Of a stretch of 51,855 nt of DNA, positions 24,701 through 32,422 are shown piece by piece; positions within the stretch are counted from its first letter, which is position 1, and every line of letters begins with the position of its first letter. Under the pieces are notes generated by a model that saw only the letters and a list, made by a program, of their open reading frames with translations, searched no databases and was not told the origin of the DNA. The position numbers and the translations under genes are program-made. This DNA comes from an uncultured Bacillota bacterium (lineage in GTDB: Bacteria > Bacillota > Clostridia > Oscillospirales > Oscillospiraceae), in NCBI GenBank assembly GCA_947383275.1, contig CANDCW010000009.1, positions 1 to 51,855 on the forward strand, in the 5' to 3' direction.

Positions 24701-26995
24701 TCCAGGAACGCGGGCCACAGTGTGCCGGAGTTTACAGTTGTGTTTGCCGAGATGTTCCTGTCATCCTTCGACCTGGTGAAAAATCAGTGGCCGAAACGGG
24801 TAACGGACGCCGCGCCTGAAGGCGAGTACCAATACAATGTAGATTTCAGCTTCCGGATGGTGCCCAATACCACCCATACCGTTCAGGACGGCATTGGCTA
24901 TGACCTGATTCTGTGGACGGATACCACGCTGGAGTATGATCTATACTACCGGGTTGTGGACAGCAGCGGGAACCCGCTGACGAGTAAGGCCACCGTAGAC
25001 GGCATGGGCTTCCCAACCAACGCCTACGCGCTGCCCAATCTCAAAAAAGATCAAGCGGATGACAACGGCTGGGTGTTCCTGAAGAACAGCGGACGCATCT
25101 ACACCTCTGATGGGCGTCTGTACGGCAAGAGCCTGCAGAACTTTTTCTGTGATTGTAAGGGCGACTTCCCTAACATCAACCTGCTGGACGACAGCGGCAA
25201 CGTCTACTATGAATTCGCCATTTCCATCAACCGCGTGGGCAACAGCGGTACCGGCGACAACCCGGCAACCTGGAGCGGCGACGTCAGGTTCTACGTGAAT
25301 GCGGCTGCGGGCACCTCCAACAATTTGTTCAGCGTTTCGGGCAGCAACAACGTGCTGGAAGAGACCTGGGACGCCTATGTGGAACGGGGCCTGGGACAAA
25401 ACGGCATTGCCTCCATCGGCACCGCCGACAACAGGGACGACCCCAAGCGGCTGGCCATGCTGAAAACATTTACCGATTCCCTCCAGCCCTCCTTTGCCGA
25501 GCACTACCCCAACTTCAAGCCTAGCTCCAACTCCGTCACCCTGGAGCTGGCCCTGGACCGCCCGGGTACCGTCAAATACGCCATCGCCGCGGCGTCTCAG
25601 GGGGCGGAGGAACCGGAAGACGAAAGCGAATGGGTGCCTGTTATTACAACAAGAATCCAGGTCGGCGCATATTCCGGTGATATAAAACCCAGTTACATCC
25701 CGAAAAATGGCGATGAGGCCAGGGTGATGGACAAGGTAACGGTCACGCTTCCGGATAAGGGCGACATCAACGAGCCGGAAAGCTGGGAACAGGGTTCCAG
25801 CGCCATTACGGGGACAATTAACAATCAGGCTGTCTCTATGGCTACGGAAGTGATCGAGGGCCTGGAATCCAACCGTACTTACTACGCCTACTTCGTTATT
25901 CTGGGTTCCGCCCAGGAGCCGTCTGAGATCCACATCTTTAAGTTTAAAACGGAGCCCACCGTCCGGCCTAAGATTGACTTGGGACTTACCGGGAACGGCG
26001 TGAATATGACCATCACAAATATGGATGCCAACCTTAGGTATCTGCTGTATCTGGAAGATGACCTGAAAAATATCATGTTGGGAGAAAGCGGCGATGGCAC
26101 AACGGTGTGGATGGACACTCCGTTGACCGAGGTTGCAGAAAATGCCAATGAAATCCCAGCCGCATACAGAAATTACACCATCATGCAGGCGTTGCAGGGT
26201 ATATATAGCGGTGGAGCATCTGACCCCAATGTGGGCTATTCCATATTCGACCTATATGCTTCTCCCGATGCGAAAAAGCTGTATGTCGACTGGATTACCT
26301 CCAACAGGGTGCCGCCCGGAATGAGTATCAATCCCAATGCGTCTACAATTCCCGCATCGCACCAGCAGGGCAACCACACTATGCGTCAGGGAACCGCACA
26401 AGAGGGCGCGACCAACGCAAGGCCGGGCGCTATCTACTATATCCTGACCATGGCCCGTGGGGTGAGCACAACCGGGCAGGAACCGGTGGAGTCCATTTAC
26501 TCCTTCCGTGCCTTACAAGTGATAATCACGGACAGAGAACCGCCAATGCTGACAAATTACACTGGCAATATTACGGTGGAGAATAGCTCTGGCCGGCTGC
26601 TCAGCGGTTCGCTGGTGCTCACGTTTAACAAGAGATTGTACACGCGGAGCGGAACTGAGATTACGAATGCAAATGCGGCACAGTTCTTTGGAGGGTCCAG
26701 CCTGCCAACGGGCGTTGCAAGCGTCGATATTGCTCCAGGAGCAGATGCTACGACAGTTAGAATTGCGCTTGGGGGCAATGGAGTATTAGCGACTGATTTG
26801 CTGGCTGTGGTTCCGGCGCAATACTTGTCAAACTCCGGCGGGTCGCCAGCGCCTGAATCATTAACTGTTGAAGTGCAGTATCGGATAGCAAATCCGGGCG
26901 GGCAAGTGGAAAGGTATGGGTATTTCTTAGTTGTCCGCTGGAGCGTCAGCCAAGACGCACAGCCTATCATAGATAAGGAAGCTTCGTATCGTTAA
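21794..26995 (+). CDS. Giant SLH-anchored surface protein with N-terminal SLH domains
   Basis: A 1733-residue secreted protein. A signal peptide (ALSLLLAVIMLIGLVPAATLPASA, cleavage near residue 39) is followed by three SLH domains to about residue 205 (AEHWADAYLDQLVDWGI, FEDVLTTDWFHDDVAIA, FSDSRDVSDWARGTIKTAV), which bind secondary cell-wall polymer. Next is a repetitive beta stretch of short NVTITSPDVTLRNTTISGDL-like rungs suggesting a beta-helix (about 210-450). Several Fn3/Ig-like sandwich units follow, each with a G-T-I/V-x-W/Y-A-V/I strand and separated by 'DxTPP'-like linkers. The function is structural or adhesive. The ATG follows AAAGGAG. The last 500 bases are less GC-rich than the rest. 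Confidence 0.92.
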   Translation: MSQRTGIQRRAWQERALSLLLAVIMLIGLVPAATLPASAEHWADAYLDQLVDWGIIRADQTANPDAPLTRAEFMAIINRAYGYTETGPIPFEDVLTTDWFHDDVAIAYNAGYMAGTSDITASPNDTLTREQAICILGRNMMMKDTPGESLAFSDSRDVSDWARGTIKTAVDNYIISGYPDNTFQPQAPISKGQMAALITGCLGTPVQSSGTYELGGVFGNVTITSPDVTLRNTTISGDLYVSGGVGLGGIKLENVNVLGRIIISGTGESEGGGASVIMRNVAAEEMLVDNMRGDKTVTIRADGITNIANTVVRTNAYLEDNNTDANGLMHIELDGESGTRLTLAGRIKEVVDKTPNSYVQVAKGTVARLNVDEAAANSTVQLDRNTEVKEMNLDVATNVTGDGDIGKLNINAPGSTVSMLPEDTYIRPGLTGNIAGVVMDHVAAEEGSLDPMLLSGYPAAKDITPTGLRADFAGNKIGTIYWAVSNITDGSVTEDDLISPPSYGSIAISNGSLACPAGGQEVSAQISGLTVGGSYYLSAILVDGQGVRSPVKVISFSTPDDTVPAFGQGYPYMSFIGKESPYDAFITAQVTVLPNKSCKMYYAVLPAGAAAPTVNDLRASAVSANVGYGVVDLTKNLEEPFTVSRRLEQQKDYVLYMWLTDGSNSSQVLSLPFSTPDVTPPEFLVHPYVNGQPQATSVPMAATLSENGTIFWAVVESGTDYPKPNPQNPDDNSADGRTALLESNYAKIQVANGMNALRSGRVTATANTEAAMNITGLTAEKSYDLYYLAQDAAGNYTIQVYQLDGDIHTLDTSGPKIRQYFTKYSGTDETKDPTNDTDIVLEFSENICFASASGRDLLSLYEASRTDESIMESLVSAMKESIVLYQRIAGIGARPVIVREYPADSATNWVIDYSAVRVENEEGKVRMIFPSSGLQLSSGGTYYFEISNITDNSVARNKLTPATVRDDEASRNAGHSVPEFTVVFAEMFLSSFDLVKNQWPKRVTDAAPEGEYQYNVDFSFRMVPNTTHTVQDGIGYDLILWTDTTLEYDLYYRVVDSSGNPLTSKATVDGMGFPTNAYALPNLKKDQADDNGWVFLKNSGRIYTSDGRLYGKSLQNFFCDCKGDFPNINLLDDSGNVYYEFAISINRVGNSGTGDNPATWSGDVRFYVNAAAGTSNNLFSVSGSNNVLEETWDAYVERGLGQNGIASIGTADNRDDPKRLAMLKTFTDSLQPSFAEHYPNFKPSSNSVTLELALDRPGTVKYAIAAASQGAEEPEDESEWVPVITTRIQVGAYSGDIKPSYIPKNGDEARVMDKVTVTLPDKGDINEPESWEQGSSAITGTINNQAVSMATEVIEGLESNRTYYAYFVILGSAQEPSEIHIFKFKTEPTVRPKIDLGLTGNGVNMTITNMDANLRYLLYLEDDLKNIMLGESGDGTTVWMDTPLTEVAENANEIPAAYRNYTIMQALQGIYSGGASDPNVGYSIFDLYASPDAKKLYVDWITSNRVPPGMSINPNASTIPASHQQGNHTMRQGTAQEGATNARPGAIYYILTMARGVSTTGQEPVESIYSFRALQVIITDREPPMLTNYTGNITVENSSGRLLSGSLVLTFNKRLYTRSGTEITNANAAQFFGGSSLPTGVASVDIAPGADATTVRIALGGNGVLATDLLAVVPAQYLSNSGGSPAPESLTVEVQYRIANPGGQVERYGYFLVVRWSVSQDAQPIIDKEASYR

Positions 26996-27000
26996 TCCCC

Positions 27001-27040
27001 CGGGAGCGGGCCCCGTGCCCGCTCCCGCAGCCCCGTTTTT
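27001..27040 (+). terminator. Hairpin between the two surface-protein genes (terminator or attenuator)
   Basis: A perfect 10-base stem CGGGAGCGGG / CCCGCTCCCG, then a T5 run nine bases later. The offset T run makes partial termination more likely than a full stop. Confidence 0.5.
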
Positions 27041-27069
27041 CGAGCGTCTAATAAAAAGGAGTGTTTTGA

Positions 27070-30000
27070 ATGCGAAAGACCTTCCAGTCCCGCCGCTGGG
27101 CGGCGGCGCTGCTCACGTTGGCCCTTGTGATGTCTCTTGCGCCGATGGCGTTGGCGGATGGGCTTACAGTAACGTCGAATCGTGGCCCAGACTTGATGAT
27201 TGGTGAGACGCTACAATTAACAGTAAAACGTTTGAGTGGGTCTCCAGTCAGCAGTGCAACTTGGGAAAGCAACAATCCAAGTGTTGCTACCGTTGATACA
27301 AGTGGTCAAGTTACTGCTGTTTCCGATGGCTCAGCCATAATTACGGCTAGTGCCGGTGGAGGATCACTTACGGGTACATACCAAGTTAATGTTACGGCTC
27401 CCACCGTTACGATAACATCGCCCAGTTCGTCAGAGATGAAAATTGGCGATGAGCGACAATTGACCGCGAAACTGAATGACGCGCCAAGCGGTGGTGTTAC
27501 TTGGTCATGGGAAAGTAGCGATAATAAGGCCGTGGTTATTAAGAGCGGTGAGACCACTGCCACACCAACTATTATTGCGGTTGGCGGCGATGGCGCTACG
27601 ATTAAAGCCACTGCTTCCATAAATGTGGCTGGAGTTACTATTACAGCTTCCAATACCTATAATGTTAGAGTTCAACCTTTGGAACTTAAATTAACGTCCA
27701 AATCAGACGATACCAGTACCCTTGAAGTGGGAATGCCCAAAAGATTTTATGTAGATGTTGTCAATTATAGTGGTGGACTGCCCAGTTTCCAATGGAGTTT
27801 TACGAAATCTGGCGAAATTAAAGTGGAAAAAAGTGAGGAAAATAGTACTCAGTACATATTTGATGTGACGGCTACAAAACAGACAGAACTTAGGCAGTGG
27901 TTTGAGATTACATATAAATATACAATAGATGGTAAAGAATACGATGATGCAAAAGTAGGCGTTAACGGAATCAGCATTATTCGCCCGGAAATCAAGTTGG
28001 ATCCTAAAGATGTTACCCTCACAATTGGTGGCACGGTGAAGCTGACTGCCAAACCTACTGAGACGGTGATAGGAGATGGAACATGGAGCTTTACAACACA
28101 ACAAGGCAGCTTTATTGCTATAGAAGATGTTGATGCAATAAATGGAACAGCTGTTATTAAGGCCAAGCGAAGCGGCATGGCTACAGTTTTAGTCGAATTT
28201 TTGGTAGATGGAGATGCCTGCGCATGGGATGAATGCAGCGTTACAGTTAAGGAGTTTGAGCCACCTCAAATTGCAATTACCCCGGATCCAGGCGGGAACA
28301 AACTTGTAGAGGGCCAGAAGCTGACGCTAAAAGCGGCGGCGAATCCGGAAATGACGGGAGACTGGTCATGGACGCTTGACCCGGATTCGACAGGTGCTGT
28401 TACAGTAGTTAATGGCGCTGATAATACAGACACGCTTGTATTGGAAGCGGGAGCGTACAATGCTAGCAATGAAAACAGAGTAACGGCTACGGCGACCTTT
28501 ACCCTTACCGGTTCGGCAAAAACTGCCGCCATAGCAGCAGGAGTAAAACCAAATGCTAGCGGAGAAGTACAATACACTACTACGTATACTTTTATCGTAG
28601 AAGAGGCCGACTATACGCTGGAACTGGATGAAACATCTCTGTCTTTCGATCTGCTGAAACCGAATCCGCAAATTGTAACAGCAACCTTGAAAAAAGGCGG
28701 GCGGGAAGTACCTAATGAAACTGTATCAGTCGAGACGGATACGAGAGTGGCCACGGTTGGTGTAGGACCGAATACAAACGGTAAAATTTCGTTGACTGTC
28801 ACCCCAAGCGGAACAGGAAAAACCACTGTTAAGGTCACATACACATCACCAACTTCAAACCCGATCACGGGCCTGCACAACACAGTTTCGAAAACATTTA
28901 ATGTCGAAGTCACCGGCCCTTCCATCAAGCTGGACAAGACACGGCTGGACCTGGACATTGTCGCAAACAAGAACGCGGAGCTGACCGCCACCCTGGAGCC
29001 CAGCGGGACGCTGGCAAACGTCAAATGGAATGCCTGGGCTGTGGACGCAAATGGCGCTCCGATACAGAAAAACAGACAATACGTGAAGAGCGACGTAATA
29101 AGCATTACCCATGACCGCACCGGCCACTGTCTGATTGAGGCGGAGAAGAATGGCAAGGCGCTCATCGTTGCCGTGTACACATTGGAGGGCGGAACGGCAG
29201 CCGGCACGGTTACGGCGGAGTGCTTTGTAGAGGTGGGCGAGTACCACTTCGACATTTCACCCGATACGAACCAGATGAAGGAGCCCGGCGATTCGGTGAC
29301 CATCACGGCATCCATCCGCCGGTCGGGCAAAACGGACGCCGAGGTGCTGAAGGGCCAGGAGAAAAATATCAGCTGGCAGCTCAGCAACGGGACGATTGCC
29401 CGGTTTAACGGCGTGGCCCCCGGAGTTCTGCAAGTGAGCGGTAAACAGTCGGTTACCGTGAACAGCAGGGATAAAAACACAACAGGAACGGTGACGGTAA
29501 CCGCCACATGGGACTATACGGATAAGAAGGGGAACAGATTTTTCGAGCAGAAAAGCATTGACATCACCTATGCCGCTGCCGAGCCTGTGAGCTTTGACTT
29601 TTCGCTGGGCCGCAGTACGATGACGGCGCCGACGGGCGGCGATCTGACGCAGACGCCCACCACGGGGAAAATCAAGTGGAGCACCGGCAAGACCTATCCT
29701 GTTCCCAGCGACTTCAAGCCGGTCTATACCTATCAGACCTCCGACTCGAAGATTGCCAAGGTGGAGAACGGCAAGGTTGTGGCGGTGGGCGCAGGCGAAG
29801 CCACCATCACCGTCAGCGGAAGCGCCACCGCCAACGGGAAGGCCATCAAGGCCGAGCCCAAAACCTACAAGGTGACCGTAACCATGGATACCGCAGTAAA
29901 GAGCATCAAGCTCAGCGCCAGTTCCGTCAGCCTGGATGTGGGCGGGCGGCAGACGGTCACGGCCACGACGGACCCCGCCGGAGCGGCTGTTACCTGGAGC

Positions 30001-32385
30001 ACCTCCAACGCCAAGGTTGCCACGGTGGACAACGGTACCATCGTTGCGGTTGGCCCGGGCAAGGCGACCATCACCGCGGCGGCCGGCGGCAAGACCGCCC
30101 AGGTGCAGGTGACAGTCAACGGCTTTGAGCAGCTCCTGGACGAGATCACAGTGGTTGAAGGCAAGCGCGTGAGCGTGGATACGATTTTTAAGGCGCACGG
30201 CGCGGCCGAGGGCAAAACGCCCACCTACTCCTCCCTGGACCCCACCGTTGCCAGCTACGCCAACGGCGCCATCGTGGGCAATAAGGTGGGCAACACCAGC
30301 ATCACCATCGCCTCGGGGACTTACCGCTTCACCGTGAAGGTTACGGTGGTGGCCGACGCGTCCTCCACCATCGAGCTTCCAACGATGTATACCCAGACCC
30401 AGCCGGTCCTGCGCTTCCGGGACTTCATCGCCCGCTTCCGGACTCAGGCCGGCGGCAGGCTGGACCACATCGTAGGCCTGAACGTGGACACCTCCAAGGG
30501 CACGCTGTACTATAATTACACCTCTCCCAGCGAGCCCGGCGTGGGCGTGGGCGCTGACAATTATTACCTCAGCCCCACCGTGGGCCAGCGGGGCATTGAA
30601 GACATCACCTTTGTCCCCAAGCCCAACTACTCCGGCCGGGTGACCATTAACTACACCGCCGTATCCAGGGCCGGGAGCGGCGAGAGCGCGCAGAACTACG
30701 TGTGCAGCATTGTGTTCGATGTGGACCCGGGCAGCGGCTCCGGGGCGGGGCTCAACCTGAGCACCGCCTACAACACTCCGCTGAAATTCAACGGTGCGGA
30801 CTTTAACCGGGTGTGCCAGGAGCGGCTGGGCGTGCGCCTGGACTACGTTACCTTCTCCCAGCCCTCCAGCCAGCAGGGTACGCTGTATACCAACTATGTC
30901 GGCGCCGGAAACTACGGCAGCGTGGTCAGCGGAAGCGACCAGTACACCACCAAAGCCCTGGACGACGTCTGGTTTGTTCCGGCTCCCGGCTACAGCGGCA
31001 GCGTCACAGTGTACTACACCGGCTACGGCGTGGGCGGCGGCTCCTTCTCCGGACAGGTGAACATTGCCGTGGGCTGGGAAAACAACGTGGCCATCGGCGG
31101 CCTGACCTACGACATCAACCGGGGCGGCGTGGCATACTTTGACGACTTCCGGTTCAGCTCCTACTGCCGGCAGGTGCTGGACAGCAGCAAAACCCTGAGC
31201 TATATCCGCTTCAGCTCCCTGCCCTCCGTCAGTGAAGGCGTGTTGTATTACAACTACAACTCCTCCTCCCGCACCCAGGCTACCACCGGAACCAATTACT
31301 ACTACAGCAGCTCCAGCCCGTATATCGACCGGCTGGCCTTTGCGGCGGCCTCCGGGTTTACGGGCACTGTGAAGATTCCCTTTACCGGCTGGACCACGGA
31401 CGGGGTCAGTTTTACGGGCAACGTGGAGATCAATGTTCAGGGCGGCGGCAGCTCTGGCACCGCGGGGGATATCCTCTATATCTGCGGGGCGGGCCGGACG
31501 GTGTACTTTGATGACACGGATTTCAATGCCCTGTCCCGGAGCCGGACCGGCAGCAGCCTGAACTATATCACGTTTACCAACCTTCCAAGCAGCTCTTATG
31601 GCAGCGTGTACTATAACAACAGCCGGGCCAGCACCAGTACCAACTACCGCAACGGCAACAGCACGCCCCGCATTGACAACCTGTCCTTCCGGGCGTCCAA
31701 CAGCTTTTACGGCGCGGTGGATATTCCCTTCACAGGCCGCGCCACCAACGGAGAGACCTTCCGCGGCGTGGTTACCGTGGCCACCAGCAATTCTGCGGTA
31801 AACAACGGGAATGTCAACGCCAGCCAGACAGTCTTTACCGACATGGCGGGCTACAGCGCTTCGCAGCAGGCGGCGGTGAACTACCTCTACGAGCACAATA
31901 TCACCCGCGGCATGACCACCACGCAGTTCGGGCCCCAAAATTCCATCCGCCGGGGCGACTTTGCCCGGATGGTCTATCAGGCGTTTGACCTCACCCCTTC
32001 CGCCTCCAGCAGGCCATTCCAGGATGTGCCCAATACGGCCTACTACGCCCAGGCGGTAAACGCCCTATACTCCAGGGGGATCGTCAGCGGGATCGGCGGC
32101 GGGTTGTATAACCCCGACGGCACCCTGACCCGTCAGGACGCCGTCTGTATGGTGCAGCGCGCCATGCGGGCAGTGGGTTGGAGCGCGGATGACGGCTCCA
32201 TCAACAGCTTGTACCGCTACAGTGATGGCGGCAGCGTGTCCGGTTACGCCCAGGGAGCTATGGCCTTTGCCGTGGACCGGGGCATCCTGCCCACCGGCGG
32301 CAGCTGGCTTAATCCCACCCAGCCTCTGACCCGTGTGGATATGGCAGAGATCATCTACCGAGTGCTGGCAAACTCCGGCTACTAA
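27070..32385 (+). CDS. Giant surface protein: Big2-like repeats, novel repeats, C-terminal SLH domains
   Basis: A 1771-residue secreted protein. The signal peptide (ALLTLALVMSLAPMALA) is followed by about ten bacterial Ig-like (Big2-type) units, seen in repeated strings such as NNPSVATVDTSGQVTAVSDG and NAKVATVDNGTIVAVGPGKA (to about residue 1090). Then come four tandem units of about 110-130 residues (about 1095-1580) with 'LxYIxF...G.LYYNY' and 'PxYSGxVxIxYTG' motifs, then three SLH domains (FTDMAGYSASQQAAVNYL, FQDVPNTAYYAQAVNAL, SDGGSVSGYAQGAMAFAV). SLH at the C-terminus is opposite to the upstream gene. The first ~1.8 kb is much AT-richer than the rest. The ATG follows AAAAAGGAG. Confidence 0.92.
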   Translation: MRKTFQSRRWAAALLTLALVMSLAPMALADGLTVTSNRGPDLMIGETLQLTVKRLSGSPVSSATWESNNPSVATVDTSGQVTAVSDGSAIITASAGGGSLTGTYQVNVTAPTVTITSPSSSEMKIGDERQLTAKLNDAPSGGVTWSWESSDNKAVVIKSGETTATPTIIAVGGDGATIKATASINVAGVTITASNTYNVRVQPLELKLTSKSDDTSTLEVGMPKRFYVDVVNYSGGLPSFQWSFTKSGEIKVEKSEENSTQYIFDVTATKQTELRQWFEITYKYTIDGKEYDDAKVGVNGISIIRPEIKLDPKDVTLTIGGTVKLTAKPTETVIGDGTWSFTTQQGSFIAIEDVDAINGTAVIKAKRSGMATVLVEFLVDGDACAWDECSVTVKEFEPPQIAITPDPGGNKLVEGQKLTLKAAANPEMTGDWSWTLDPDSTGAVTVVNGADNTDTLVLEAGAYNASNENRVTATATFTLTGSAKTAAIAAGVKPNASGEVQYTTTYTFIVEEADYTLELDETSLSFDLLKPNPQIVTATLKKGGREVPNETVSVETDTRVATVGVGPNTNGKISLTVTPSGTGKTTVKVTYTSPTSNPITGLHNTVSKTFNVEVTGPSIKLDKTRLDLDIVANKNAELTATLEPSGTLANVKWNAWAVDANGAPIQKNRQYVKSDVISITHDRTGHCLIEAEKNGKALIVAVYTLEGGTAAGTVTAECFVEVGEYHFDISPDTNQMKEPGDSVTITASIRRSGKTDAEVLKGQEKNISWQLSNGTIARFNGVAPGVLQVSGKQSVTVNSRDKNTTGTVTVTATWDYTDKKGNRFFEQKSIDITYAAAEPVSFDFSLGRSTMTAPTGGDLTQTPTTGKIKWSTGKTYPVPSDFKPVYTYQTSDSKIAKVENGKVVAVGAGEATITVSGSATANGKAIKAEPKTYKVTVTMDTAVKSIKLSASSVSLDVGGRQTVTATTDPAGAAVTWSTSNAKVATVDNGTIVAVGPGKATITAAAGGKTAQVQVTVNGFEQLLDEITVVEGKRVSVDTIFKAHGAAEGKTPTYSSLDPTVASYANGAIVGNKVGNTSITIASGTYRFTVKVTVVADASSTIELPTMYTQTQPVLRFRDFIARFRTQAGGRLDHIVGLNVDTSKGTLYYNYTSPSEPGVGVGADNYYLSPTVGQRGIEDITFVPKPNYSGRVTINYTAVSRAGSGESAQNYVCSIVFDVDPGSGSGAGLNLSTAYNTPLKFNGADFNRVCQERLGVRLDYVTFSQPSSQQGTLYTNYVGAGNYGSVVSGSDQYTTKALDDVWFVPAPGYSGSVTVYYTGYGVGGGSFSGQVNIAVGWENNVAIGGLTYDINRGGVAYFDDFRFSSYCRQVLDSSKTLSYIRFSSLPSVSEGVLYYNYNSSSRTQATTGTNYYYSSSSPYIDRLAFAAASGFTGTVKIPFTGWTTDGVSFTGNVEINVQGGGSSGTAGDILYICGAGRTVYFDDTDFNALSRSRTGSSLNYITFTNLPSSSYGSVYYNNSRASTSTNYRNGNSTPRIDNLSFRASNSFYGAVDIPFTGRATNGETFRGVVTVATSNSAVNNGNVNASQTVFTDMAGYSASQQAAVNYLYEHNITRGMTTTQFGPQNSIRRGDFARMVYQAFDLTPSASSRPFQDVPNTAYYAQAVNALYSRGIVSGIGGGLYNPDGTLTRQDAVCMVQRAMRAVGWSADDGSINSLYRYSDGGSVSGYAQGAMAFAVDRGILPTGGSWLNPTQPLTRVDMAEIIYRVLANSGY
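30349..31800 (+). repeat. Four tandem protein repeats in the second surface protein
   Basis: Four diverged copies, each with a 'LD/LS/LN-Y-I-x-F' strand, a short 'G-x-L/V-Y-Y-N-Y/N' strand, a Ser/Thr-rich loop and 'G-x-V-x-I-x-F/Y-T-G'. They are more alike at protein than at DNA level. Confidence 0.8.
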
Positions 32386-32390
32386 GGATA

Positions 32391-32421
32391 AAAAAACCTC
32401 CCCCAGTGGGGGAGGTTTTTT
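32391..32421. terminator. Bidirectional terminator
   Basis: AAAAAACCTCCCCC and GGGGGAGGTTTTTT form a perfect stem around AGT, between the convergent surface-protein and P-type-ATPase-like genes. Confidence 0.95.
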
Positions 32422-32422
32422 A

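Noticed and set aside
29257..31938. An 893-codon open frame antisense to the Big2 surface gene
   Set aside because: It is a shadow of GC-rich repetitive coding: it lacks a ribosome site and domain pattern, and the sense strand encodes a protein with signal peptide and SLH domains.
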